Below are positions 8,938 through 17,636 of a stretch of 64,000 nucleotides of DNA, in pieces (the first letter of the stretch is position 1; every line of letters begins with the position of its first letter). Origin of the DNA: Armatimonadota bacterium (lineage in GTDB: Bacteria; Armatimonadota; DTGP01; JAKQQT01); contig DASXVS010000002.1 in the NCBI GenBank assembly GCA_036504095.1, positions 1 through 64,000 of the forward strand, in the 5' to 3' direction. The position numbers and the translations under genes were made by a program. The notes under the pieces are model-generated. The model did no database searches. It was not told the DNA's origin and was given only the letters and a program-made list of their open reading frames with translations.

Positions 8938-9708
8938 ATGATAGAACTACTCAACGTATGCGTCCGGTATCCGAACGGCGTCGATGCGCTTCGCGGTATT
9001 ACCGTAAGCGTGGATCCGGGCGAATTCGTTTTCCTGGTTGGTCCAACCGGCTCCGGTAAATCGACCTTCCTCAAGCTCCTTTACCGCGAGGAACGGGCGC
9101 TGTCCGGCACGGTGTATGTGGCCGGTGAAAACGTGGAAACCCTGCACAGGCGGGAGATTCCCCGTTTCCGCCGCCATATCGGCGTGGTGTTCCAGGATTT
9201 TCGGCTCCTCCCGTACAAGACCGCCTGGGAAAACGTTGCGTTCGCCCTTCAGGTGACGGGCGCGCGGTCGCGGGATATCAAGGAGCGCGTACCGGCGATC
9301 CTGAATATGGTCGGCCTCAGCGCGAAATCGAAATGCCTGCCGGAGCAGCTTTCGGGCGGCGAACAGCAGCGCGTCTGCATCGCCCGTGCCCTCGTGAACG
9401 CCCCGCCGCTCCTGCTGGCCGATGAACCCACAGGCAACCTCGACCCGGCAACCTCTCTCGAGATATTCAACCTGCTCGATGCCATTCACCGCGCCGGAAC
9501 CACCGTGGTGATCGCCACCCACGACGCGCAGATGGTGGACCGCCTGCAAAAACGCGTCCTGGTCTTCGAGGACGGCCTCGTGACCAGAGACGATCGAACC
9601 GGCGGCTATGAGGCGCTGGACAGCACACTGGCAAACGGCGGCGCCGTGCAGGCCGGGCGCATCGAGGCGGCCGGTGGAGCACTGGCTCCCGGAGGCGCGA
9701 TCGAATGA
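8938..9708 (+). CDS. ftsE: Cell division ATP-binding protein FtsE
   Basis: A 256-residue ABC ATPase that pairs with FtsX at the division site and gates murein hydrolase activation. Walker A is GPTGSGKST (residues 35-43), the signature LSGGEQQR is near 138, and Walker B leads into DEPTGNLDP near 162. Q-loop [20 protein letters not shown] is typical FtsE. I chose the ATG at 8938, behind GGGAAAG, because FtsE proteins begin at this MIELLNV-type segment; a start at 8905 would add 11 residues. The last codon overlaps ftsX by four bases. The glycine- and alanine-rich tail after GGYEALD is longer than usual. Confidence 0.95.
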   Translation: MIELLNVCVRYPNGVDALRGITVSVDPGEFVFLVGPTGSGKSTFLKLLYREERALSGTVYVAGENVETLHRREIPRFRRHIGVVFQDFRLLPYKTAWENVAFALQVTGARSRDIKERVPAILNMVGLSAKSKCLPEQLSGGEQQRVCIARALVNAPPLLLADEPTGNLDPATSLEIFNLLDAIHRAGTTVVIATHDAQMVDRLQKRVLVFEDGLVTRDDRTGGYEALDSTLANGGAVQAGRIEAAGGALAPGGAIE

Positions 9709-10586
9709 GACTGAACAGCCTCGGTTTTCTGTTGAGCGAAGCGTTCGCCGGGCTGGTTCGCCACCGCCTGATGACGTTGGCCGCGATCAGCACCTCCGCC
9801 ATCTCATTCACCGTAATGGGCTCATTCCTCGCTCTGCTATTTGCGCTGAACGCGATGTCGTCCTCGATGCTTTCCGATCTCGGCGTGGCGGTATACATGA
9901 AGCCGAATACTGATCGGACCGACACCCTCAACACGCGCGAAGCCATCAGCGAGATGCCCGGCGTGGCTTCCGTGATCATCGTCACAAAGGAAGACGCATG
10001 GTCGCGCATCAAACGGGACCTTGGCTCGAACGTGCCTCTCGAAGGCGTGAAGGACAATCCCCTTACCGACGAACTGCACGTTCGCCTCGTAGACGTAGAC
10101 CACGTCGCCGCGGTCTCGCAGGCGGCGGCCAGGTTGAATGGCGTCGACCAGTCCAAGATCATGTCGGATGTGGTCCGTAACGTGCAGGCGACGGTCAAAC
10201 TGCTGAAGCAATTGGGCATCGCCGCGGCATGTCTTCTGATGATCGCCACTCTGGCCGTGATCGCCAACGTGATCCGCCTTACAGTGTTCGCTCGCCGCCG
10301 TGAAATCCACATCATGCAGATGGTCGGCGCAACCAACGGGTTCATCCGACTGCCGTTCCTGTTGGAAGGCATCATCTACGGCGTGGGGGGAGCAGCGGTG
10401 GCCGGAGCTATTGTCTTCCACGGCGGACAGAGCGTTCTCCGCCTGATCCACAGCACGCTGCCGTTCCTTCCGATAAACGATTCCGTGGTCCCGGCGAACG
10501 CGCTGGCGATTGCGCTGATTTCCAGCGGTGCCCTTGTCGGTCTCCTCGGCAGCGCGGCGAGCGTGCGCAAATTCCTGCTCTCCTAG
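9705..10586 (+). CDS. ftsX: Cell division protein FtsX
   Basis: A 293-residue FtsX membrane protein. A short cytoplasmic N terminus leads to TM1 (about 22-48), then an extracytoplasmic domain of about 100 residues (VAVYMKPNTDRT to VRNVQATVK), and three further membrane segments. The family block REIHIMQMVGATNGFIRLPFLLEGIIYG is clear between TM2 and TM3. It overlaps ftsE by four bases and is followed four bases later by an EnvC-like gene, the classical partner that FtsEX controls. Confidence 0.95.
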   Translation: MRLNSLGFLLSEAFAGLVRHRLMTLAAISTSAISFTVMGSFLALLFALNAMSSSMLSDLGVAVYMKPNTDRTDTLNTREAISEMPGVASVIIVTKEDAWSRIKRDLGSNVPLEGVKDNPLTDELHVRLVDVDHVAAVSQAAARLNGVDQSKIMSDVVRNVQATVKLLKQLGIAAACLLMIATLAVIANVIRLTVFARRREIHIMQMVGATNGFIRLPFLLEGIIYGVGGAAVAGAIVFHGGQSVLRLIHSTLPFLPINDSVVPANALAIALISSGALVGLLGSAASVRKFLLS

Positions 10587-10590
10587 CCCT

Positions 10591-11742
10591 ATGAAGCGCC
10601 TTCTCCTACTGCTCTTATGCATGGTGCTGACGATCGGGACGGTCGGGTTCGCAAAGCCGGGGCGCAACGACGCTCGCAAAGCGAAGCGGCGGGCCCTGGC
10701 GGCGAGATTGCATTCCATCAAGGCAAAGAAGATCGCCGTGAAACAACAGCTGCACGCAGCGCAGGTCCGCAAGCGCACCTGGGTAGAGCAGTTGATGGAC
10801 ACCCAGCAGCAGTTGGGTGAAACTAAGGATCGCATCGACACCGCGTCGTCGCGGCTGAGGGCAACCGGACGGGATCTGCGCCGGTCCAAACGCAGCCTCG
10901 ACCGCGTGCGGGCGCGCCTCAAGGAGCGCAACAGACTCCTCACGCAGCGCCTCATTGCCACCCAGCGCTACGGCACCGTGAGTTACGCCGCCGTGTTCTT
11001 CCACTCCACGGACTACTGGGACTTCCTTTCGCGCCGGCGCCTGATGACCAAACTCGTCCAGTATGATGTCCGCCTGGTAAGGGGGATCCGGGAGGACGAG
11101 ACTGCCGTGCTGCAGATCCGCACCCATCTGCTGGCCAAGCAGGCGGAGCAAAAGGAACTGGTAGCCTACCTCGACCAGCAGCGCGTCCTTCGCGAAGGGT
11201 TACGCGAGGCACAGGCAGACCAGGTTCACGAGGCCTCGAAGGATGTTGCCCGTTACGAACAGATGCTGGAAGAACTGGACAGGAACAGCAGCGAAATCGC
11301 ATCGTTCCTCCAGCGCCTCCAGGCGACTCCCGCGGGGCGCGCGCGCATGGCTATACCGTACCGCGGCGGGCTCATGATGCCGGTCCGTGGGCGCATCACC
11401 TCCGGTTTCGGCATGCGGTATCACCCTATCCTTCACCGCTACAAACTGCATACCGGCGTCGATTTCGGCGTGGGAATCGGAACGCCCATCCACGCGGCCG
11501 GCAACGGCGTAGTGGTACACGCCGGCTGGTGGGGCGCCTACGGCAACGCGGTCATCATCGATCACGGCGGCGGCGTAACGACGCTTTATGGGCACATGAG
11601 CGCCGTGAAATGCCATACCGGCGAGGTGGTGCTTCGCGGCCGCGTCATCGGCCTCGTGGGCAGCACCGGCTGGAGCACCGGCCCGCACTGTCACTTCGAA
11701 GTCCGCCGCAACGGCGTGCCTGTGAACCCGTTGGGAGGCTGA
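10591..11742 (+). CDS. EnvC-like murein hydrolase activator (coiled coil + M23/LytM)
   Basis: A 383-residue exported protein with a signal peptide (MKRLLLLLLCMVLTIGTVGFA), a long charged coiled coil (about 25-245), and a C-terminal M23 peptidase domain. The M23 zinc-binding blocks are intact: HTGVDFG (H287, D291) and HCHFEVR (H366, H368). Many EnvC proteins have lost these ligands and only activate amidases, so this one may itself cut peptide cross-links. It follows ftsX by four bases in the same operon, which argues that FtsEX regulates it at the septum. The upstream in-frame ATG at 10528 lies inside ftsX and was rejected. Confidence 0.9.
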   Translation: MKRLLLLLLCMVLTIGTVGFAKPGRNDARKAKRRALAARLHSIKAKKIAVKQQLHAAQVRKRTWVEQLMDTQQQLGETKDRIDTASSRLRATGRDLRRSKRSLDRVRARLKERNRLLTQRLIATQRYGTVSYAAVFFHSTDYWDFLSRRRLMTKLVQYDVRLVRGIREDETAVLQIRTHLLAKQAEQKELVAYLDQQRVLREGLREAQADQVHEASKDVARYEQMLEELDRNSSEIASFLQRLQATPAGRARMAIPYRGGLMMPVRGRITSGFGMRYHPILHRYKLHTGVDFGVGIGTPIHAAGNGVVVHAGWWGAYGNAVIIDHGGGVTTLYGHMSAVKCHTGEVVLRGRVIGLVGSTGWSTGPHCHFEVRRNGVPVNPLGG

Positions 11743-11782
11743 ACGGGCGGTCGCGAACTGACAATTGAAAGAGGGAAACGCG

Positions 11783-12784
11783 ATGTCTGAATCAATGCAT
11801 AACACCATCATCGGTGAAGCGCTGCCGAATATCCCGTGGGAGGACCGGCCGGTCGGTTCGAACGAGGTCTGTTGGCGGTACAGCCGCAACCCCGTTATTC
11901 CACGCAATCTGCTGGCGGACAGCAACAGCATCTTCAACAGCGCAGTGGTTCCGTACAACGGCGAGTTCGCCGGCGTGTTCCGCTGCGACAACACTGCCCG
12001 CGAGATGCGCATCCACGCGGGCCGCAGTCACGACGGCATCAACTGGGACATCGAGCCGGACCCCATCCCGTTCCAGTCCTCAGACCCCGAAATCGGCGTT
12101 GTGGAATATGCCTACGACCCGCGGGTATGCTGGATCGAGGACAGGTACTGGGTCACCTGGTGCAACGGATACCACGGCCCCACCATCGGGGTCGCGTGGA
12201 CCAACGACTTCCATACGTTCCACAAAGTGGAGAACGCCCTGCTGCCCTTCAACCGCAACGGCGTGCTTTTCCCCCGACGCATTAACGGGAAGTACGTGAT
12301 GCTGAGCCGGCCCAGCGACAACGGGCACACCCCTTTCGGCGACATCTTCCTCAGCCAAAGCCCCGACATGGAGCACTGGGGCGGGCACCGTTTCGTGATG
12401 GCAACGACCGGAAAATACCCCTGGCAGAGTACCAAGATCGGCGCCGGCCCCATCCCCATCGAAACGACCGAAGGCTGGCTGATGATCTACCACGGCGTGC
12501 TCACGTCGTGCAACGGCTTCGTGTATTCGTTCGGCGCGGCGCTGTTGGACCTGGATGAGCCATGGAAGGTGATACACCGCACCGCGCCATACATCTTTTC
12601 GCCGCAAGCGCCGTACGAGCTTGCAGGCGACGTCCCCAACGTCACGTTCCCCTGCGCCGCGCTGACCGACGCGCCGACGGGACGCATCGCCATCTACTAC
12701 GGCGCCGCGGACACCGTCACCGGCCTCGCCTTCTGCCAGGTGGACGAACTGATAGGGTTCATCCGGGCGAACCGCATGGGCTGA
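11783..12784 (+). CDS. GH130-family glycoside phosphorylase or hydrolase
   Basis: A 333-residue five-bladed propeller enzyme of family GH130, which includes beta-1,2- and beta-1,4-mannosyl phosphorylases and hydrolases. Typical blocks are RNPVIPRN near the N terminus, [60 protein letters not shown] and the late [21 protein letters not shown]. No signal peptide is seen, so it is probably cytoplasmic and acts on imported manno-oligosaccharides. The start at 11783 has GAGGGAAA upstream; the ATG-like start at 11765 lacks this. The two basic residues that would separate phosphorylase from hydrolase were not assigned. It is downstream of the wall operon but not obviously part of it. Confidence 0.85.
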   Translation: MSESMHNTIIGEALPNIPWEDRPVGSNEVCWRYSRNPVIPRNLLADSNSIFNSAVVPYNGEFAGVFRCDNTAREMRIHAGRSHDGINWDIEPDPIPFQSSDPEIGVVEYAYDPRVCWIEDRYWVTWCNGYHGPTIGVAWTNDFHTFHKVENALLPFNRNGVLFPRRINGKYVMLSRPSDNGHTPFGDIFLSQSPDMEHWGGHRFVMATTGKYPWQSTKIGAGPIPIETTEGWLMIYHGVLTSCNGFVYSFGAALLDLDEPWKVIHRTAPYIFSPQAPYELAGDVPNVTFPCAALTDAPTGRIAIYYGAADTVTGLAFCQVDELIGFIRANRMG

Positions 12785-12786
12785 GA

Positions 12787-12912
12787 ACCTAACCCCCGAC
12801 CCCGTTCCCCTATTCGCTCGCTGCGCTCGCAGGGAAGGGGGAGGAAATCTGCTTTCGGCGCCCTTTCCCAACGCGCGCGGCGCGGAAATGGGGAAGGGGC
12901 TGGGGGTTAGGT
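12787..12912. repeat. Long intergenic inverted repeat downstream of the GH130 gene
   Basis: Arms at 12787-12810 (ACCTAACCCCC then GACCCCGTTCCCC) and 12890-12912 (GGGGAAGGGGC then TGGGGGTTAGGT) are complementary with few mismatches. Between them are further short complementary GC segments. It lies between the GH130 gene and priA, so it could end transcription of the former. There is no T-tract, so classical intrinsic termination is not evident. Confidence 0.7.
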
Positions 12913-12935
12913 CTGGGCCGCGCACATAATGACCT

Positions 12936-15524
12936 ATGCGCACGCCTGTTCCACCCGAGCCGCAACCCCTGTACGCCGCCGTCGTTGTGGAGACCGAGAC
13001 CTCCCGCATCCCGCAGCCGTTCACCTATCGCGTCCCGCCTGCGCTCGCCGGCGAGGTCGAGATCGGCGCGTCGGTGCTCGTGCCATTCGCCGGGCGGGAC
13101 TTACTGGGTTACATTATCGGCCTGTCCAACGCCGCGCCGGAAGGCCTGGCTGTCGTAAAGGACGTCATCGAGCGGGTCCGCATAGAGCCGCTATTCGATG
13201 CCGGCCTTATAGACGTCACGGACTGGATTTCCAAGTACTACCACTGCTCGGTCCGCGACGCCTTGCGCCCGTTGATCCCGCGGTTCATGACCAGCAGCCT
13301 CAAGACCATCGTCTCCGTCTCTCCACCGGTTCGAGAGATTCTCGCGTACTCCAAGGTGCTGAACCTCGGCCAGGAGGTCCAGTTGTTCTTCGAGCAGCAG
13401 GGCGAGACGGTGACGAACGTCCTGCAGGGCCTGCCGATGAAAGTGACGCCGAAGCAGAAGCAGGTTATGGAACTGCTGACCGCCAACCTGGACGGCGTGG
13501 AGATGGAGGACCTGAAGGAGCGCCTGAAATCGCAGCGCCTTAGCGACACGTTGAAGAAACTGAAGGATCGCGGCCTGGTGAACGTGGTGAAGAGCGTAGT
13601 GGCGCCGCAGGCCCAGCCCAAACGCCGCAAGGCCTATCGCTTCGTCCGGATGCCGGACGAAGAGGAAGCAAAATCCCTCAATATCACGGCCAAGCAGGCA
13701 AGGGTCCTCGCCGAACTGGAGAGGTTGCGCAAGCTGGACTTCGGGCGCGCAAAGCCCGTGTTGCAGCGCGAAATCCGTTGGCGGCTGGGTGTGAGCATGG
13801 TCCCGATGGATGCGTTGGTGGAGAAGGGCCTGCTGGAGGTCGTCTATGTGGAGGTCCGCCGCGACCCCTGGCCGTCATCCGGAAAAGCTTCGGCGCCTCG
13901 GCAGCTCACCCCGGACCAGGAGAACTCGTACCAGGCCATTTGTTCCAGCGTCGACCGCCGTCGAGGCGAGCGATTCCTCCTGCACGGCGTCACCGCGAGC
14001 GGTAAGACGGAGGTCTATCTCCAGAGTATCCAGACCGCACTGGACGCGCATCAGCAGGCCATCGTTCTGGTGCCGGAGATCTCGCTCACGGCGCAAGTGA
14101 TGGACATCTTCCAGGCGCGTTTCGGCGACCGGGTTGCCGTGCTTCACAGCGCGCTGAGCATCGGTGAGCGATACGACGAGTGGCGCCGCATCCGCAGCGG
14201 CGAGGCGAGCGTCATCGTGGGCGCGCGCTCGGGCGTGTTCGCGCCCGTGCCGAACCCCGGCCTCATCATCCTCGATGAGGAGCACGAGGGCAGCTACAAG
14301 CAGGACCGCGCGCCGCGCTACCACGCGCGGCACGTGGCGGCGAGGCGGGCACGAGTTTCCGGCGCCACGCTGGTCCTGGGCAGCGCCACCCCTTCGGTCG
14401 AGTCGTTCTATCTGGCGGATAAGGGCCGGATGAAGCTGCTGGAAATGCCGACGCGCATCGAAGACCGCCCGATGCCGCCGGTCCACATCATCGACCAGCG
14501 TGAGGAGTTCGCTGTTGGGCGCGGCCTCTTCTCCGGCCGACTCGAGGACGCCATCTGCCGCCGCCTCGCGCACAAGGAGCAGGTAATCCTCTTCCTGAAC
14601 CGCCGCGGCTACAGCTCCAGCATCCTCTGCCGCGATTGCGGGTTCACCGCCAAATGCCCCAATTGCAGCGTGTCGCTGACGTATCACGCGCCAAGCGGGT
14701 CGCGCCGACCCTATCTGCAGTGCCACCACTGCGACCACCACGAGCACGCGCCAACCATCTGCCCGCAATGCAGCGGCACGCGCATCAAGTATTTCGGGCT
14801 GGGCACGGAGCGCATCGAAATCGAGACGCAGAAGATGTTCCCGGACGCCCGCATCCTGCGCCTCGACCGCGATACCACCAGCCGCAAGGACGCCCACCGC
14901 CGCATCCTGACACGGTTCCGCAACGAAGATGCGGACATCCTCATCGGAACGCAGATGGTCGCGAAGGGCCTCGATTTTCCGCGCGTGACGCTGGTCGGGG
15001 TAGTGGCAGCGGACACCGGGCTGAACATGCCGGATTTCCGCGCCGCCGAGCGCTCGTTCCAACTGCTCACGCAGGTCGCCGGCCGCGCCGGCCGCGCCGA
15101 TCTGCCCGGCGAGGTCATCGTCCAGACCTTCAACCCGGACCACTACGCCATCCAGGCCGCCATCAAGCACGATTACCACCAGTTCTACCGCGAGGAGATC
15201 GTATTCCGCGAGGCGCTGAAATACCCGCCGTTTTCGTATCTGGCAAACGTCATCGCCACGACCGACAGCTACGACGGCGCCGGAACGGCAATCGACGCCG
15301 TCGCCGAGGCCGTCCGAACCGTAGCGGACCCCAACGTCGTCCAACTGTTGGGGCCCGTCGCCGCGCCGATCGCGCGGCTCCAGAACCGCCACCGCCGGCA
15401 CCTGCTGTTGAAGGCGCCGGACGCCGCCGTGTTGAGCGCCACACTGGAGGACGCCTTGAATCGCCTGGATGAAAGCGTGCTCGACACCCTGACCGTGGAC
15501 GTGGACCCGCAGAGCCTGTTGTAG
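12936..15524 (+). CDS. priA: Primosomal protein N' (replication restart helicase PriA)
   Basis: An 862-residue superfamily 2 helicase that restarts stalled replication forks. Residues 1-110 form the DNA 3'-end-binding domain (YAAVVVETETSRIPQPFTYRVP). A winged-helix region follows. Walker A is HGVTASGKTEVY (about 350-360) and the DEAH-like box is DEEH (about 446). The zinc-binding insert has CRDC..CPNC near 565-577 and CHHC..CPQC near 596-615. Helicase motifs V and VI are IGTQMVAKGLDFPRVTLV and QVAGRAGR. All parts are intact and the length is normal for the family. The 34-base repeat flanking the toxin-antitoxin pair begins at its stop codon. Confidence 0.96.
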   Translation: MRTPVPPEPQPLYAAVVVETETSRIPQPFTYRVPPALAGEVEIGASVLVPFAGRDLLGYIIGLSNAAPEGLAVVKDVIERVRIEPLFDAGLIDVTDWISKYYHCSVRDALRPLIPRFMTSSLKTIVSVSPPVREILAYSKVLNLGQEVQLFFEQQGETVTNVLQGLPMKVTPKQKQVMELLTANLDGVEMEDLKERLKSQRLSDTLKKLKDRGLVNVVKSVVAPQAQPKRRKAYRFVRMPDEEEAKSLNITAKQARVLAELERLRKLDFGRAKPVLQREIRWRLGVSMVPMDALVEKGLLEVVYVEVRRDPWPSSGKASAPRQLTPDQENSYQAICSSVDRRRGERFLLHGVTASGKTEVYLQSIQTALDAHQQAIVLVPEISLTAQVMDIFQARFGDRVAVLHSALSIGERYDEWRRIRSGEASVIVGARSGVFAPVPNPGLIILDEEHEGSYKQDRAPRYHARHVAARRARVSGATLVLGSATPSVESFYLADKGRMKLLEMPTRIEDRPMPPVHIIDQREEFAVGRGLFSGRLEDAICRRLAHKEQVILFLNRRGYSSSILCRDCGFTAKCPNCSVSLTYHAPSGSRRPYLQCHHCDHHEHAPTICPQCSGTRIKYFGLGTERIEIETQKMFPDARILRLDRDTTSRKDAHRRILTRFRNEDADILIGTQMVAKGLDFPRVTLVGVVAADTGLNMPDFRAAERSFQLLTQVAGRAGRADLPGEVIVQTFNPDHYAIQAAIKHDYHQFYREEIVFREALKYPPFSYLANVIATTDSYDGAGTAIDAVAEAVRTVADPNVVQLLGPVAAPIARLQNRHRRHLLLKAPDAAVLSATLEDALNRLDESVLDTLTVDVDPQSLL

Positions 15525-15557
15525 AACGATGAAGTAGGAACGATGAACGATGAATTC
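15524..15557. repeat. Left inverted repeat flanking the toxin-antitoxin pair
   Basis: The 34 bases contain repeated GAACGATGAA-type words and are the inverse of 16274-16307 at about 29 of 34 positions. The priA stop codon ends at its first base. See the matching right copy. Confidence 0.8.
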
Positions 15558-15567
15558 CCGGACGGAG

Positions 15568-15576
15568 TGGTACAAT
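15568..15576 (+). promoter_or_regulatory. Extended -10 promoter element for the toxin-antitoxin pair
   Basis: TGGTACAAT is close to the extended -10 consensus TGnTATAAT. It lies about 20 bases before the antitoxin start. No good -35 hexamer is visible, as is usual for extended -10 promoters. The same TGG-TATAAT form occurs upstream of the genes at 22846 and 48645. Confidence 0.45.
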
Positions 15577-15595
15577 GTGCGTGGGAGGGACGGCG

Positions 15596-15847
15596 ATGGT
15601 TGAAGCGCTACAGGAATTCGAGGGCACTTGGGAAGAGCTGGCGGAGCACGCCGAGGAATTCAACGGCCGGCGCCTGCGCGTTGTCGTGCTGCCGGAGCCG
15701 GAACCCGCAGGCGAAGGCGACGGGCTCACGATCGAGGAGAAGATCGCGGCCCTCTTCGCGGACGTGCCGGAGTCTGAGTGGGCAAAACTACCACCAGACT
15801 TGACCGATAACCTCGACCACTACATCTACGGCACACCAAAGCATTGA
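15596..15847 (+). CDS. Putative antitoxin of a PIN-domain toxin pair
   Basis: An 83-residue acidic protein beginning MVEALQEFEGTWEELAEHAEEF, a pattern seen in short antitoxin-like proteins encoded just upstream of PIN-domain toxins. GGGAGGG precedes the ATG at 15596. The C-terminal part (LTIEEKIAALFADVPESEW) is helical and probably wraps the toxin. The stop codon overlaps the TTG start of the toxin by four bases, which fits strict co-translation. Function is inferred mainly from position and size. Confidence 0.7.
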   Translation: MVEALQEFEGTWEELAEHAEEFNGRRLRVVVLPEPEPAGEGDGLTIEEKIAALFADVPESEWAKLPPDLTDNLDHYIYGTPKH

Positions 15848-16257
15848 ACACCGTCTTAGCGGATACACTTTATTGGATCGCTGCTAGCCGAGCGTCAGAC
15901 CCCTGGCATCGACCGGCGACGGCAGCCCGTCAGGCGCTTGGAGATGCACAGATCGTGACCACGGAGGAAGTGCTCACGGAATATCTCAATGCTATGTCCG
16001 GCGCGGGCGCCGCCCTTCGTTCGCGGGCAGCGCGAGCCGTCCGTGAGATATACTCCAGCCCGGCAATCCATGTCGTATCACAGTCGCAGCAGACCTTTTC
16101 AGACGGCCTCGACCTCTACGAACGACGTCCTGACAAGTCGTACAGCCTTACGGATTGCATTTCCATGAACGTAATGCGGGCTGAAGGCATCACAGATGTC
16201 TTAACGAATGACCGCCACTTCGCGCAAGAGGGCTTCAACGTCCTGATCGAGAGATAA
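15844..16257 (+). CDS. PIN-domain ribonuclease toxin (VapC-like)
   Basis: A 137-residue PIN-domain protein. The expected acidic residues are present in order: D near the N terminus (VLADTLYW), E in EEVLTEYL, D in SLTDCISM and D in LTNDRHF. VapC-type toxins cut tRNA or rRNA; the target here is unknown. The start is TTG overlapping the antitoxin stop (TTGA). The unit of the two genes is bounded by inverted repeats at 15524-15557 and 16274-16307. Confidence 0.85.
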   Translation: MNTVLADTLYWIAASRASDPWHRPATAARQALGDAQIVTTEEVLTEYLNAMSGAGAALRSRAARAVREIYSSPAIHVVSQSQQTFSDGLDLYERRPDKSYSLTDCISMNVMRAEGITDVLTNDRHFAQEGFNVLIER

Positions 16258-16273
16258 CCTCGCACCCAAATCC

Positions 16274-16307
16274 GCATTCATCGTTCATCGCTCCTCATTC
16301 ATCGTTT
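16274..16307. repeat. Right inverted repeat flanking the toxin-antitoxin pair
   Basis: Contains ATTCATCGTTCATCG and ATTCATCGTTT and pairs with 15524-15557. A CTGTCTCCTGGCTCCTG run follows at 16311-16327, resembling the tandem GTCTCCT tract at 17764-17806. Confidence 0.8.
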
Positions 16308-16331
16308 CCACTGTCTCCTGGCTCCTGATCA

Positions 16332-16745
16332 ATGCCAAAACTAACGCTAGAACTACCGATATACACTTTTCAGATCGACTTCTCCGGCCACGTGAGCAAC
16401 CTGGTCTACGTTCAGTGGCTGGAGGTCTGCCGCCTCACGCTGCTGGAAGCAGCCGGCATTCCGGTCCACAAGGCGGCTATGGACGGTGTGCTGCCGGTGC
16501 TCACCGACACCGTTATCGCGTACAAGGCCCCGCTTTACCTCGGTGACCGGATGTGCGCGGAATTCTGGGTTTCCGAGCTACGGGGTGCTTCCGCGTGGGT
16601 TGATTACCGAATATACAATCAGGGAGGCGTGTTGTGCGCCTCCGCCCGGCAGCGCGGGCTGTGGATTGACGCGGAGACGAAGCACCCCACGCGCATTTCC
16701 GCGGAGCAGCGCGCGCTGTACGCGCCATTCCTCGGCGAAGAGTGA
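16332..16745 (+). CDS. Acyl-CoA thioesterase-like hotdog protein (4HBT/YbgC type)
   Basis: A 137-residue hotdog-fold protein. The N-terminal YTFQIDFSGHVSNLVYVQWLE matches the YbgC/FadM pattern with the catalytic aspartate (D in QIDFSGHV) and the Y-x-x-W-E helix. It likely hydrolyses an acyl-CoA or acyl-ACP thioester in the cytoplasm. The substrate is unknown. The next gene starts six bases after its stop. Confidence 0.8.
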   Translation: MPKLTLELPIYTFQIDFSGHVSNLVYVQWLEVCRLTLLEAAGIPVHKAAMDGVLPVLTDTVIAYKAPLYLGDRMCAEFWVSELRGASAWVDYRIYNQGGVLCASARQRGLWIDAETKHPTRISAEQRALYAPFLGEE

Positions 16746-16751
16746 CCGCTT

Positions 16752-17348
16752 ATGACGCAGAAGATACCGTGTCCCGAATGTGCGGAACTGAACTACGAAT
16801 CGTCACCGGCCTGCTGGAAGTGCGGCGCCACCCTGAAGCGCAGGCCGCCGGTTCCTCCCGCGGCTGAGACCCCGGAGCCGCCGGAACCCCCAACCGCCCC
16901 GTCGCCAACCGAACCTCCAACGCCCCCCGAGCCCCTTCCCGAACCGCCTGGTTGGCCGGGCAACCCCGCCGCAGCGGCGGAACCTGATCCAACCCTTATT
17001 CCCCCACCACCCTCCGATGGCCCTCAGCCCTCAGCCTTCAGCCCTCAGCCCTCTCCAAAGCCCGCCGAACTCGAGGCCGCGGCGCTCAAGGAAAAGGACT
17101 TCGTCACACCGCCGGTGGACGTGGAAGAAAAGCCAGGTTCCCCAGGCGAGTGGCTCGCCTATGCGTGGGCCGGCGTCATGGCGTCCGGGTCGGCGTTCCG
17201 GGAATCGCTGAACGAATACGACGCCCGGCGCGGGCGCAAATCGGGCGGCGTGTCGTCCTACGGGTGCGTGATGATCGTGCTGGTCTGTGCGGCCATCGCG
17301 GTGCTGGCCGGCATCCTCGTGCCATTCCTGACGCGGGCCGCGCGGTAG
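16752..17348 (+). CDS. Zinc-ribbon, proline-rich, C-terminally anchored protein of unknown function
   Basis: A 198-residue protein with an N-terminal zinc ribbon (CPEC..CWKC, residues 6-25), a long low-complexity proline-rich linker, and one C-terminal membrane segment (CVMIVLVCAAIAVLAGILVPFL). No enzyme motif is seen. Bases 17019-17056 of the linker are the CCCTCAG tandem word found in intergenic hairpins near rimM and khpA, here translated as PQPSAFSPQPSP. Role unknown; a tail-anchored protein facing the cytoplasm is the simplest topology. Confidence 0.75.
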   Translation: MTQKIPCPECAELNYESSPACWKCGATLKRRPPVPPAAETPEPPEPPTAPSPTEPPTPPEPLPEPPGWPGNPAAAAEPDPTLIPPPPSDGPQPSAFSPQPSPKPAELEAAALKEKDFVTPPVDVEEKPGSPGEWLAYAWAGVMASGSAFRESLNEYDARRGRKSGGVSSYGCVMIVLVCAAIAVLAGILVPFLTRAAR

Positions 17349-17400
17349 GCCGGGAACGTTCGCTCCGAGCAGGTCGTCTGCTTTCATAAGGAGATCCCAA

Positions 17401-17607
17401 CCCCCTCACGCCGTCGGCGCAGCGGATAAGGGCATCGCGCGCGACCTGTACGGCGGAGGCGGCTGCTACGTTTTCTGCGACGGCCATGTCGAGTTTATGG
17501 CGATCAAGGACAGCGTGGGGTTGGGGAAGGTGGTTCGCACAATAGCGATCACTCCACCGAACTGCTGGGCGGGGGGCAACGTGCACAATCGGTGGAATCC
17601 CCGCTAA
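17401..17607 (+). pseudogene. Remnant of a DUF1559-type prepilin C terminus (H-x-DG motif)
   Basis: The frame ending at the TAA at 17605-17607 reads GGGGCYVFCDGHVEFMAIKD, very like the C-terminal [YF]-x-F-x-DGHV-x-F motif of DUF1559 prepilin-like proteins (H-X9-DG family). There is no start codon, no N-terminal pilin helix, and the upstream frame is short. It is most likely a decayed 3' end. It lies in a 469-base gap that is otherwise filled with repeats. Confidence 0.6.
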
Positions 17608-17636
17608 GCGCGCCACGAACTTGATCTTCGGAAGAT

